Below are positions 12,001 to 23,474 of a stretch of DNA of 64,000 nt, piece after piece. Made by a program: the position numbers and the translations under genes. The stretch is from Capitella teleta (taxonomy: Eukaryota; Annelida; Polychaeta; Capitellidae): positions 126,081 through 190,080 of the forward strand of contig KB310466.1 in the NCBI GenBank assembly GCA_000328365.1, in the 5' to 3' direction. Every line of letters begins with the position of its first letter. Positions within the stretch are counted from its first letter, which is position 1. The notes under the pieces were generated by a model. It was not told where the DNA came from. It saw only the letters and a list, made by a program, of their open reading frames with translations, and did not search any database.

Positions 12001-14581
12001 CCCTTATCATTGAATGGATGTTTCAAGATGAGTCAGCACTCACCCAAAGCAATCTCACCGCACTGAGCAAAGAGTTTCATATTCATGGAGGACATTTACC
12101 ATTTATACGTTTTGGTGGCGTTGATGTTGGCGTTTCTTATGCAACAGCTGGACACGTGGGTAATCTAGGTCTACTCCTCTAGGTCAACTCATTTTCTGCT
12201 AATTCTGTGAATTCTGTCACAATTGGTTTATAATGTCGGTTGATATTTATGGCCAGCTGGATCTTCTTTTATTGATCTGTTGATTGATTGATTATTGATC
12301 CATCTATAGTTGTTTAATTCGTCCCTCGATCTTTGTTATCGTATAATCTCTATTAATTAAACTGAAGTGATGAGTGAGTTTTTTTTTTGCTTTTGGAATT
12401 TGGTTCAATTGTTCGTCTAGTATGGTCCTTTATATATGCCCATGTATATCACTATATGTACATTTGTCTTCTTTTTTTTTTTTTAATATATCACTAACCT
12501 GTCAGCGAGTCCAAATAAAATAAAATTACATTCCACGAACCACCTCCTACTTCTCTTCATGACTTTGAAAACCAAACAAACAAACAAACATTAAATGACT
12601 GAACTTCCTGACACCCATCAGCAGGAATGACTGTGCAAATTAAAACAACTGAACAATTAACTAAACAAGTCGCAAGCATGAAGGTGGCAGACCTTGTGAA
12701 TGAATTATTATTTTCCATTTCAGATTTTCGCTTGTGGCTACTAATGCCAGCATGGCGCAAGAAATCGGCTATGGCGACAAAGAATGCGAACCCATCAATG
12801 CTACAATCGTTGAAGAATATTTGCAAGACGCTGGACTGAATATTACTGCTGCCTTCTATTGTAAAATGAACTCTTCAGAGTGAGTTAATCTCGCTCCCTT
12901 CATTCTCCTCCTTCCTTTCATTCATTTCCTCCTGCATGACTACCATAGATATTCTGATCACGTGACTTTCATTTTCAGATGTGATGAGCCAAATGTCAAC
13001 GTCTCTTTGTGCGATTGGTCGTGGAAGGGCACAGGACTCGCGTACCAACTGCTGGCTGGTCCTGTTTACATCGTCATCTTCAGCATCAGTGGAATTCCTC
13101 TGGGTAATTAGACTTAACTAATTAGACTAAATTAAAACTTAATAGCATTTTGATGTCATCATTTTATGCAGGTCTTGTAACGGAGCTGCACCAGATCAAT
13201 CGCAAGGTCATCCTCGTCGTCTGCGTCCTCCTGTGGAGCTTCATGACCATCCTTGGAGGACTCGCCAAAGAGTACTGGCACATCGCTGTCACGAGGTTCC
13301 TGCTGGGAATTTTGTAAGTGCTGAATAATAATCAGTATTAAAAAAAAAACAATACTCGTTACAGTTCTGCGGGATGTGTTCCATTCAGCATAAGCATGAT
13401 TGCTGATCTTTTTCCTCCTGTGAGTATGGTTTGCTTATCAGTTTTGTAATATTTCAGCTCTGTGATACACAAACCCTATGAATGGTTATCCAAGCATATA
13501 ATTATTTCCATTTATTTCCAGGTGTCCCGAGGTGCTGCCATCGGCTTCTACAACTGGGGCGTCTACATCGGTTACAGCTTCACGTTTCTCCTGCTGATCG
13601 CTGAGCGGACGGTTGGATGGCGCGCCGTTTACTTCATGGCTGGAATTCCTGGGATCATCATCGGCCTTGTCATCCTGTTAACAGTCAAGGATCCCCCAAG
13701 AGGAGGCGAAGACAGCAAGCAAGAGGTGACTGGTCACTCACATCAGTGGTTATTTAAACATAATTTCCAGGGAGTTTTAACAACTCTGTCAAGTCCTCTG
13801 CTGAAGTTGAAGACTGCCGTACACCACTTCAGTGATGCATCCCTCCTTCTGCTCTGTGTGGGAGGTGCTCTGCGCAATGGCGCTGGCTTTGTCTGGGCGT
13901 ATAATATTGTGATATTTTTTGAAGAGTACCACCCGGGGACTAATGTAAGGATTCTTCTCAGATGTTTGTTTATGTAATGTTTACTTTTGCAACAGACTGA
14001 AGAGTGGATGACTTGGATTCCTCTCATATTCGGCTCAATCGGAGCTTTTCTCGGTGGTTACGCCTCCGATAAACTAGCTTCAAAATCCGGGGTGAAGGGT
14101 CGGATGATGATATTAATCCTCTGTGTGGTACGTGTTTTTTGTGAAATATTATATTTTCATTCCTCATGTCAATTTCATCTCCATCCAGGTGATAAGTGCG
14201 CCATTCCAGGTGGGCACTCTGTGCCTGCCAATGCCCTGGGCCTTCATCAGCCACATTCCCGCTTACGTCATCGGAGAGATGTGGATTGGAGTTTGCATTG
14301 CGATTGTCGTTGATCTCGTCCCAGTTGATCTGACCGCTTCTGCCGTTGCTGTTTACTTCTTCATTATACAGATCATCGGGGGCAACATGCCACTGCTCGT
14401 CCCTCCGATTGCGGACATGTGGGGAATGCAGACGGCGCTCTTGATCTGCTTTCCCGGCTGCTATATTCTTGGTGCTCTGTTCTTCGGAGCAGCTCTACTG
14501 GTTATTGCACTCAGAAAAGACCGCTCATACGATATCTCTCGTTTGAACGCAGAAGATACTCCGGATGATGAACGCCTCTAA
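9076..14581 (+). CDS. Spinster-like major facilitator superfamily transporter (9 exons, 502 aa)
   Basis: Predicted multi-pass membrane carrier. Spinster-family MFS proteins move lysolipids, sphingosine-1-phosphate or related solutes across plasma or lysosomal membranes; the substrate here is unknown. Exons: 9076-9203, 12724-12879, 12979-13103, 13172-13313, 13365-13419, 13522-13725, 13771-13944, 13996-14127, 14189-14581. Every junction is GT-AG, the phases agree, and one frame runs through to TAA. The ATG has a good context (TCACCATGG). A basic N-terminus precedes TM1 (about 26-42). A long loop (about 44-110) carries four Cys (64, 89, 96, 106) and five N-glycosylation sequons (N50, N68, N82, N92, N102). 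Then come the AGCVPFSISMIADLFPP block (about 186-202), GAAIGFYNWGVYIGY and DPPRG (259-263), which closes the first six helices as in Spinster proteins. Intron 1 is 3.5 kb; the others are 45-102 bp. Assignment beyond MFS/Spinster-like is uncertain. Confidence 0.93.
9204..12723 (+). other. Intron 1 of the MFS transporter gene
   Basis: A 3.5-kb intron, unlike the other seven of 45-102 bp. It holds poly-A and poly-T runs (about 10606-10628, 11545-11561, 11791-11820) and short unsupported frames (for example 11970-12182). I see no recognisable element or nested gene. Its size and position after the first coding exon are typical of a regulatory first intron. Confidence 0.7.
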
Positions 14582-15011
14582 TAATACTCTTATACTTGTT
14601 AGTGAAATAACAGGAAGAAATCTTGCTATATAATGGTGTATTTGTTGAGATTTTTTTTTTTTATACTTTTTATTGGCAGGGGGGGGGGGTATTTTTTTTC
14701 TCTTCTTGTGTTCATATCATGTCGTCAGTGCCATCGATATTTTATTTTATTTGAAAAAAAAAAAGAGCTGATATCTTGCCCACTTTTGTCATCATTTATC
14801 ATTGTTGTGGGTCTCTCAAAAGTCATTTAACTAATGGGAACATTCTATATTCATTCATATGTTAGTATATTGTGTTTAAACTTTGTTACTTTATTGACGA
14901 TGTGTATACTTGCATGGCGAATCAGACATTTCATACAGTTGTGATCTCATTTGCATATTACCTCTTTGTATCATTCCATATTCATTATTCAGTAATCAAA
15001 ATGGTAAAATC

Positions 15012-15017
15012 AATAAA
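15012..15017 (+). terminator. Possible polyadenylation signal of the MFS gene
   Basis: An AATAAA hexamer lies 430 bp after the stop of the transporter and 250 bp before the start of the next gene on the same strand. It is the only perfect hexamer I noticed in this interval, so it plausibly ends the transporter transcript. Confidence 0.5.
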
Positions 15018-15270
15018 AGTTTGGACAAGACTCTTTGCTTCACTGGAATCATTTGGAAAAAGATCTGCAAAGAAGGATGCAGACATGCAGAATGATATAG
15101 ACATGGTCTCCCATAGTCTAAAGTGACCCAGAACCTAATTCTATTTATACTGCAACCATGTCACGCAATTGATTCCACTGAGTAAACATTGCTTCAAATG
15201 AACAGATGCCCCGTGTGTCTACCAACATCAATAACATTCCAACGCAGATTTAGTTTCCGACTTCAGAAGA

Positions 15271-16659
15271 ATGCAGAACCAGGAGATAAGCCTCATCCAA
15301 TCCTTCTTGGCAAAGTTGTACAACAGGAGAAGAGGATCCGTGACAGTGTTAGGATGGGCAGTGATCATTGTCTGTGTCATAGCAACCATCAACTGGATTT
15401 ATCACCAGGAACACTCAGATCCGGGTTTATATTCTCGCTTGAAATCTCCCGGTGGAGGTCGCCCAGATGAGGAGTTGGACGAAGTGGAGATAGCCTCCAA
15501 AGTTATGGTAACCAGACCGTTACCAAGGAAAGATCTCACCCGAGCCAGGAAGAAGCTTGATGAGATGATGGCAAGATTGAAAAAGGAACGTCAGCAGCAT
15601 GAGCTGGCAGAGGATGTGGTCCAACCGAAGGAACTTTCCGCGAAGATCATGCACACTGTTTCTAGTTTGGATAACTCTTACACTCTCCCCGTGTTTGATG
15701 CCGAGAAAGAGCGAAGGCTCGGTGGGTTCAGCCAGAGAATAAACCCGAGGGCACGGCACTCCAAGCCCCAACCGAAGATGTTCCCAGTCAAGGTATCAGA
15801 GACGCCGTGGAAGATTATGGAGTCGTGTCCTGCTGGACTCTTAACTTTGGTCATTTTGCACTCACAGCCGATGAAGAGTGGGCGAAGACGCGCCATTCGG
15901 GAGACGTGGGGTACGCAAACACATAAGAAGTTTCCCAATATGGACAGCAATAAATGGAGAACGATATTTGTGATGGGGAAGCAGAACGAAGGTCCTATTG
16001 ATGTAAAAGCTGAGAACGCCAAGCATGGAGACATCCTACAAGGGGACTTCACAGACAATCCTTACGAAGACACTCGCAAATTCATGCTAGCCCTGCGGTG
16101 GTTGAGCGAACATTTGATATCAGAAGGTTGTGACCCTCAATTCATCATAAAATCGAATGATAACATATACCACAACATGATGGCAGTGACCAAATGGTTA
16201 GAGTTTGAATTGGGAGAGGTCACGGATGATTTATATATGGGCAATCTACTACGGCGTGATGCGCCAATCAGAGACAAGCAGGACCCGCTGTTTGTCTCTA
16301 AAAATGACTACAGTCGTTCCTTTTTTCCTGACCTCATCAAAGGACCAACCATTCTGTTTTCACTGAAAACCTACTTGGGATTACAGAATGCGGTGAAGCA
16401 GCAAGCTCCGTTTGCCATGGAGGATGCTTACATTGGGGTATTGGCCAATAAGATGAGAGTTCTACCCACCCACAACGCTCACTTCTTGATGTTAGGGAAA
16501 ATGTCCAATGTGTGCAACTACCTGAGTGCTTTTTTCGTCCACGATGTCACCGCTTCTGATCAACTGCTGATTTGGAAGGTTGTTAAGACGGAACATAAAA
16601 AACTATGCAAGGACGCTTACTATGTTGGCGGGTACCAGGTGAGGAAGCTGGAAACTTGA
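15271..16659 (+). CDS. Beta-1,3-galactosyltransferase-like type II membrane protein (462 aa, single exon)
   Basis: Resembles Golgi beta-1,3-galactosyl/N-acetylglucosaminyltransferases (glycosyltransferase family 31), which add a sugar from UDP-sugar to glycans. A short basic cytosolic tail (1-22) precedes one membrane anchor (about 24-44), then a charged, probably helical stem (about 87-115) and the catalytic part from about 185. Family blocks seen: SGRRRAIRETWGT (203-215), DFTDNPYEDTRK (259-270), YMGNLLRRDAPIR (322-334) and MEDAYIG (383-389). The odd point is the metal-binding DxD, normally K-[ST]-D-x-D-x-[FY]-x-N. Here it reads KSNDNIYHN (294-302), so both acidic residues are Asn. The enzyme may be inactive, use another metal mode, or act as a chaperone. 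An intronless coding region is usual in this family. A CAG at 15248-15250 could be the acceptor of a 5'UTR intron. Confidence 0.9.
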   Translation: MQNQEISLIQSFLAKLYNRRRGSVTVLGWAVIIVCVIATINWIYHQEHSDPGLYSRLKSPGGGRPDEELDEVEIASKVMVTRPLPRKDLTRARKKLDEMMARLKKERQQHELAEDVVQPKELSAKIMHTVSSLDNSYTLPVFDAEKERRLGGFSQRINPRARHSKPQPKMFPVKVSETPWKIMESCPAGLLTLVILHSQPMKSGRRRAIRETWGTQTHKKFPNMDSNKWRTIFVMGKQNEGPIDVKAENAKHGDILQGDFTDNPYEDTRKFMLALRWLSEHLISEGCDPQFIIKSNDNIYHNMMAVTKWLEFELGEVTDDLYMGNLLRRDAPIRDKQDPLFVSKNDYSRSFFPDLIKGPTILFSLKTYLGLQNAVKQQAPFAMEDAYIGVLANKMRVLPTHNAHFLMLGKMSNVCNYLSAFFVHDVTASDQLLIWKVVKTEHKKLCKDAYYVGGYQVRKLET

Positions 16660-18133
16660 TAAAATAATCATCACTCACGATTGTTTATTCTCCTTATGTA
16701 AGTCGTTCACATTGCATTGGTCAATACGCGGGAGATGGATCCATCAAAACAGCAGTATCGATTTTAGACCAAGATGTCACGTGTTCTTTTCGTTGATTCT
16801 GAACTTCTTATCCCAAAAACCAACTGTTATGACACCAGCTCGCGTGACCAGTACCAATAGGGCGAGTAACACGATCAGTGCTCGTGACATCGTGGTGATG
16901 GCCAGCTCATTTTGCGCTTAGGATTTATAAATCAATGATTTATATTGGAACAACAAATGGATCCACCTCACCTGTTGTTTGCGCACGTTCTTCGATCAAT
17001 GGAAGACACGTTGGAGCAGTCGGACTTACCCAAAGGCTTAGTGTATCAATCATGGCCGGTGTAACATGCAGTGGTATGAATTATTCATGATTACTGGTTA
17101 TGTATTTGACATGCTCACTATTATTCAGCAGTCATCTTACATGGACATTGGGCCACTGAAATATCAATAATAAGATAAAATTTGATCTATTGACTACTTG
17201 TAGCTATTCGTTAATTAACCATTGTAAACTGTAGATAGCTTCTATTACCAATTATCCACCAATTATCATAACGCAGAAGTTTAGGAGTTGCACTCAAGAA
17301 AAAAAAGTAAAAAAAAAAAAAAAGTAAAAAAGTAAAAATAAACATAGAAGAAGATCACAACGGACAGTCACATCGGCTACTTGCGTCACTAATGTTACTT
17401 ATATATAGATAAAATCCTGGAATAGATTTCCATACATGAGCATTGATGCAGGTAAGAAGGCGTTTCTGATCATGCTTAATAACCCTCTTTCTGTGTTAAT
17501 CGTCTAATGTCACACGAGATGATGCTCAACGGCCCCTTCTCAGGTGACACCACCCCCTGCCATGGCGCCTCCGCTTTGGTTGAAAAGGTAAAAAAGTCGC
17601 CTCCCGCTGTCTCCGTGTGAATCAACCACCTGCAACCTTCTCTCTGCTTATGCATTGATGCGCGGTGGTTTTTGTGGCCATTCGGTAATGATAACCAATA
17701 TCAAGGAGACGATTTTTTCCATATTCAGCATATCCCACAAAGGAAGTTTGGTTTTTCGTAAAAGGGATTTGATTCTAAATCTCTCAGCATCAAATCAAAC
17801 GCATCAGCATGCTCATTTTCCGGTTCATGCGCAAACATAGTGACCGTTTAGAGCGGGTAATAGCAAGTTTTGGCGATCTCGCGATCTTTGATTGCTGAAA
17901 GTTCTTTCGTGAAATCAGGAACTCACAAAATGATGGATTCAGTTTCGATTCGACAGGAAAACGAGGGAGTGACTCCCATATAAGTTGATCAGGGTCACGG
18001 TGGCCTATGTATGTTATAAGGGAAGGCCGTGGGTTTTGTGAGCCCCGTAGAAATACGATGAACTAACATTACTCTCCTCCTTGAGTTATCTGATGTATTT
18101 TTCAAAGTAAAAGGAGAATGCTATAAGCAAAGA
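16660..18133. other. Gene-free stretch after the galactosyltransferase
   Basis: Probably includes the 3'UTR of the galactosyltransferase. No nearby AATAAA was seen; the first lies near 17338 and is too far away to assign. An A-rich run with GTAAA units lies at 17300-17343. I see no recognisable coding region. Confidence 0.5.
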
Positions 18134-18139
18134 TTTATT
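18134..18139 (-). terminator. Polyadenylation signal for the 89-aa secreted protein model
   Basis: On the minus strand this reads AATAAA, about 50 nt after the proposed stop codon at 18188-18190. The spacing supports 18188-18270 being a genuine terminal exon. Confidence 0.45.
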
Positions 18140-18187
18140 TTTAATCAGCTATACACATGAGCTAGATTACTCTCATAGCATGTGTGT

Positions 18188-19314
18188 TCACAATCGTTTT
18201 GAGGATGCTTGCTGAAGGGAAGTCTGTCCCACAGCCACAAGGAACTTCAAACAAAGATCACGCCTTGGATCTGAATGTAACGCACTTTTAATAACGAATG
18301 TAACGCACAATTTTATTACCGCGTTCAGAGAAATGGAATAATGCTTCATTTTTCCATAACGCACTCGCACGAGAAGATTTGAACACATGAAAATGCGTCG
18401 TGACCCCATGACCCATTGTCGTTTCAAAAGATGGTTATTGACTTAACGGTTCATACCCTGATTTAGAATGTTTTAGAAGTTGCCAATCACAGTTGGCGCA
18501 ATTTTGCAGGGATTCTTGGGAACCCTCAATTCGTGATTGGTATTAAACGCCAATGAATGATTAGGGCATGACTGGGGTGTTGGGCTCCCTCTAACCCATT
18601 CGGGTGATACGGCCGTCAAAACTTGTAGAAGCCTGGGACCGAGTTCACCTTGCCATGCTGTTGGGCAGCACTGCAGAGTGACGGGGGAATTATTAGTATG
18701 AATCACCCGGTGCCCCAGCCAGCACCCTGGAAGCACAACAACAACTAAAAGCAATTCCAGACTCATAAATTCTATGCATTATATATCCAAGATTTATTGT
18801 AATTGTTCATAATATACAAGAATAGTTATACATGTAACTTATAACATAATATTAAAGAGCGTCACGCGAAAATATCACATTTAGCTCTGAATCTTCACAT
18901 GCGGGCACACCACAATGTACATCGAAGTGCATTGGATGGAGGCATCATTTATCCCAGCATCTCCCCTTCTCACGCTCGTCTGTAAATTCTACACCGGTAC
19001 ATAATTTGTCACTCATGACAATATGTTGACATGTCGAGTACAGCATGCATCTCCAGGGTTCTCTCTGTGATTAACTAAGTTATGTATAATACTGATAGCT
19101 GTATTGATAACCAGTACTTACGCGCAATGTATGAAGCGTTGATGCCCTCGTGGACAATCAACCTGAAGAGAGAATCGAATCCGGATTCATTTGCAATCCG
19201 CTTTATGTGGAAACTGACCTCAGTCACCGAATCCAGGGATCCGTCTGCAGATTTTGCTCCTTGAACGACAAAGATGTCGAGAAGAAGAAGAGATAGGATC
19301 GTCAACATGAAGAG
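18188..19314 (-). CDS. Putative small secreted protein (2 exons, 89 aa), unknown family
   Basis: The first coding exon is 19122-19314. An acceptor (ATTTTCAG) lies just before it, the ATG is at 19308-19306 and the exon ends at a GTAAGT donor. It encodes a clear signal peptide, MLTILSLLLLDIFVVQGAKS, followed by a polar region with two N-glycosylation sequons (NES, NAS). The donor leaves one base. The last exon, 18188-18270, starts after an ATTCAG acceptor, needs exactly one base, and ends in TGA with AATAAA about 50 nt on. Joined, it gives HPRRDLCLKFLVAVGQTSL and a short tail. Extra exons may lie in the 850-bp intron, which also contains a SINE remnant (18571-18730). A 5'UTR exon must lie upstream but was not located. 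I recognise no family. The first exon is fairly secure; the junction is tentative. Confidence 0.45.
18571..18730 (-). repeat. SINE remnant
   Basis: Matches the 3' half of the SINE at 2920-3262. It has the same order: the CCCATTCGGGTGATACGG block, then TTGGGCAGCACTGCAGAGTG. The tRNA-like head is missing. It lies inside the proposed intron of the 89-aa secreted protein gene. Confidence 0.6.
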
Positions 19315-21809
19315 CTGAAAATTTTGAAGGACTTGTTCACGAAGACACACATTTGTATATAAATCACATAATTATGGTGGTAACAATTGATCTATCTTAA
19401 CCGTTGTGAACTCTTGAGAAGGAAGAATGCTGAATATTGAATCCAAGGTAAGTATACACATATATGCATACGATTAGTATACATGTATATGCATATATTA
19501 TAATCAGAGGGCACGCACACTGTTTTGCTGTGCACCCCTTGGTCACTTCTTCCCATAATTGTGGCACTGAACAATAAAAATAGAATTGATACATAGATTG
19601 ATACATTATTCAACAGCAAGGGTATAATTATAGCATTGCTGATTCCGTGATATGAGTCCTCTTGATTCCATGGTATTAATTCTAAAAGCAGTGCATGGGG
19701 TTTTTCATGGCATAATCCGGTTAAAAGACTCGGAAGGATATGTTACACTTAGAGAGACATGTTCTCATGATTCTGAAGCAAGACATCTTTAATTGTTTCC
19801 CGGTTTAGTTTTAGTTTAACTAATAGACGTCTATCGAGAACAAGGATGTTCTTGTACGTGTGTTTAGTTGTCAGATTACATGCAAGTGTACAAGTGCACG
19901 TAGCCGTGTAAATGCAGTTATCTGCCACCAATTAGCAGATGAGAGGTCTCCATAACTGAAAATTGCTATGAATGTGCGAGGTATTTATTTTAAACCTTTA
20001 ATGTGATCTCAAATCAACAATTTGACATCAAAAATGGTTTCCTACATTTGAAATTAAATACGACGTTACAACATTGATTTCGGGGTTAGCATGCATGCGA
20101 CGAAATCAAGTGTATTACGATCAAATAAAATAGTGTACTTTACGTTATCGCACATTAAACGGTTGCTACGCAATATGCAAGCGTCTTATTCCCATCATTA
20201 AAACGCAAATTGAGTAGTGCTTAAACAAAGTGCAGAACCAGTGACAATTTGCCACTGCCCGTCGCCGCAGGGCAGCGCTGGGAGTGCCGTGACCAGCCGG
20301 CAATGTAAGTACATGTATAAGTACTTTTCAGCTCCGGTTAGCTTAAGATAATATGAGAATGAGACAGCATAAGGCATAATGGGGTTTTACGGCTCAACCC
20401 AATCCATTCGGGTAAATGAGAATGAGAAAATCAGAATATATCATAAACTAAATCCGGCCGAAATGCTCATTAATTAATTTGCACATAATTATTTTGTCAA
20501 TTAAAAACTGTTGTTCAATATTTTAAAACTGTACACTAAAGACAATTCCGTCTCGACTAAGCTATTCTACCTGAGCAGGAAATTCGTATTTCAATTTGTC
20601 TTGAATATCATTTACAGATGACCAAATTTGTCAAAAATGGTCTCTCGGCACTCACAAAAGCCCATGGACAAGATCTGAAAAGGTGCCGAAATGAATACGA
20701 GATGAATGCGAGAATTTTTTTGTAAGAACTGATGAAAGATCTGCTCACTCGACGGCTACCATTTTAACAATAGGAGAGTTACTTTTATGATATCACGAGG
20801 GTATGAAATCGAATGACTCATAGCCATGCAAATGGCTAGAGTATGCCTTAAAAATTAATTTGACTTAACGTAATTACGTGGGATCCGATCACAAGTTGTG
20901 TATCCACGAAGCAGAGACGTGAATAACAAGATTATTGGCATTGCTACTTAATACGGCTTATTACTTCATGTATATATATCACTTACGTATTCGCTCTTTT
21001 TGGGCAACGCGTGCTAATAATGACATGAATACAGATAATGTTATATCCATTTCAGAGAATGCCATAAAAGTATAACAGGTAACCTGCTGCTCAGCTTGAG
21101 TGTGGTCTCGCAAATCGACACATACGCATACAATGAATAAATTAAAGATGCTCGGGTATCACAAAGGCGAAAACAACAAACAAGTTTTAGAACATTTAGT
21201 CATTTGATATTCATGTGCATGTGATTTATTCAAAGTCAAGCTTCTTTATCAACGAGCTGAACAACAGAAAACAATCTTTCAAATTGTAATAGTATATTCT
21301 TTTTTAGTATTCAGTACGACTTATTCTTGTTCTTCTATAATATATTTCTTCTCGTTCTCATTCCATTGCAGGTGACATAAAAACATTCTGTTTCGGTCAC
21401 CACCACCAACTGCCATTGTTCGTCAAATTGCACGAGTTTGAATAAACTTATTATGTTGCATTGTCGTCGTCGTCGTCATTATTGTCATTATTGTTATTTA
21501 CTATTAGCACAGTTCGAGGTCCTTACGTTGCAAATTGAACTGAATTAATTTCAAGGTTTGGTCATTCAACAATTCGTCCATTCTGGTTTGTTAATAATAC
21601 TGCAATGCATGTATATAATTTAGGAATGAAACTCGGGACGGAGATGGTTACACTCAAGACGAAGTCCAGTTATGTTTTCTTAGTCCAATAAACCTAGCTC
21701 GAAGGAGGCTCGAACCCAGACATAATTGCAACCAGCATGATGTCATTAGAGCCATCTTATGACATCTAAACATTTTTCCTCTGATATTTCATACACATAA
21801 TTGAAGGGC
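19315..21809. other. Mostly gene-free stretch
   Basis: Contains a small piece of the SINE family at 20378-20412 (GGGGTTTTACGGCTCAACCC). A GC-rich patch at about 20256-20305 lies between an acceptor-like GCCGCAG and a donor-like TGTAAGTA. A tRNA-like repeat remnant lies at 21705-21756 and GTC/ATT microsatellite sequence at 21463-21498. No gene can be supported. Confidence 0.5.
21705..21756 (-). repeat. tRNA-like SINE head remnant
   Basis: Minus strand: an A-box-like GATGGCTCTAATGAC (21742-21756) is followed 25 bp on by a good B box, GGGTTCGAGCCTC (21705-21717). The spacing is shorter than in a real tRNA and the arms do not pair well, so this is a decayed SINE head rather than a tRNA gene. Confidence 0.4.
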
Positions 21810-22255
21810 TAGCGTTGCCATGATACATGCTAAGCATAATGAGGATCTACACAACAATAAGAATACTAGTAAATATTCCGTGTGCAAAAAAAAAAAAAAA
21901 AGGTTTTTGCGGTGAAAAGTGTGTAAAAGGCGCTCTAAGCGTTATCACTATGAGTTGCAATTTTGCGAGCGCGTCATCGGTGGTACGATCTGCTTGCAAA
22001 TCTCTATCTTTCCCTGCATGAGGGAGATAACTTTTCATTACAAACAGAGGTTTTTCGTGAAAGCGCGGGCGAAATCCAGAAAAATGTTCCGTATATAGTT
22101 GGAGAAGCCTCTTATATATATTTCTCAAATCATCCCTGACGTCACGAGCAGTGTGCACTCACAGATGTCGGATTGGCGGGATTCGAAATCTGAGACGTTA
22201 TGTAATTAGTTGGTGGTAAAAAGTTGGAACCAAATGATGGTGATGATATCGTACT
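21810..22255 (+). repeat. Dispersed repeat, copy A (pair with 27745-28172)
   Basis: About 430 bp shared with 27745-28172 in the same orientation, with scattered changes and indels. Conserved blocks include GCATAATG(A/T)GGATCTACA, CCCTGCATG(A/C)GGG, a TATATATATTTCTCA block followed by CCTGACGTCA, and the run CTCACAGATGTCGGATTGGC. The last is followed by a B-box-like GGATTCGAAATC. No obvious terminal inverted repeats. The following frame (to about 22460) has no recognised homology. Confidence 0.7.
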
Positions 22256-23424
22256 ATTGGTTGAGTACGATGCATCTACTAAGTCGCATTCCGTAAAAAT
22301 AATACCATCTAAGTACTGTGGCGTGCTTCAATTTCTCCACAACCGGCCTCACAACGTTCTAGACATTGAAGTCAAAATACCAGACACCGACTTGAAATCT
22401 CAAAATTCGATTTTCCATTATACAAGCCGCTCTTTGAGCAAATATTATTTATTATTTATTGAATTATGCTTTGCAGATCCCACCTATCAACCCTCAGCTA
22501 TGATGATGAGAATGGCGAAGCAGATATTATAGACATCGCCATGACCAAAGTGTCGTGGCTTATTTGTTATGCAATATTGGATTACACGTATTATTATCAG
22601 AAGGCCGCAAACTAATGAAAATAACAATTACATAATGGCCAGAAATCTGGCTTTTCGTGTTAAACCGTAATAGCGGCATCAAATTCCTACTCGTCATTTA
22701 GAAGTTCTGATCTGCATCAAGGCATTCGTAAAATGAAAAATAAATGCGGTGAACAGGCCGACTTTAATCAAAGGTTTCAATAGCCTTATATTACATTACC
22801 TTATCGTCATGTTTTGGAACATGATTTGGGAAATTGAGTAAAAGAGTCCCCTTCCAATTGTACCGGGTGAAATGTGTCAGTGGTTATAAGTAATTATGCT
22901 TGTAGCTAAGATACATTGACACGCACAAGCTAGCATATAATTATTATCTGCATTATTATGGCAGACTCCACTTGCATCGGAGCTTGGAGAGGAGTAAGGA
23001 AAGACCTCTGGCGACAGAAAAATCCGTGACATTAATTATAAATATGGATCTCGTTTCAGTAATTTTATGTCCGGTTTCAGCTTCACAGATGGGCAGTGGA
23101 ATTTGGTGCAGTTGCCATGGCACCGTCATACGCTCAACGATGTTCCTGGTTTTAGTATATTCAACCCAGGTTAACGGTACTCAACAGGTTATGTTAATCA
23201 ATCAATCTTATCAGTATTTACTATTCATTAATACTAACCTGAAGCAATAACAAACACTGAAAATCAGTACTTACTTTGAAGCAGAAACGGCTGCTAAACA
23301 TCATTTTAAAATTGTTCTAATTTGGCGATTTGAATAAACAAACAAGGTCGTTCAGAATATGACGGATACATATACTGGTATCGGTAACATTTCTCTGTTG
23401 GTATTGAAGCGTTTGTCAATCGAC

Positions 23425-23474
23425 NNNNNNNNNNNNNNNNNNNNNNNNNNNNNNNNNNNNNNNNNNNNNNNNNN
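23425..23474. other. Assembly gap (50 N)
   Basis: Run of 50 N. Frames crossing it are artefacts. Confidence 0.98.

Noticed and set aside
22224-22560. Coding exons around LHNRPHNVLDIEVKI and SYDDENGEADIIDIAM
   Set aside because: Acceptor-like TTTGCAG exists at 22475, but the two frames could not be joined in phase with donors, and the first begins inside a dispersed repeat.
22965-23160. Possible C-type-lectin or LamG-like exons (WRGVRKDLWRQ, FSFTDGQWNLVQLPW)
   Set aside because: Suggestive words only. Key Cys and Ca-binding motifs are absent, splice borders are weak, and a gap follows at 23425.
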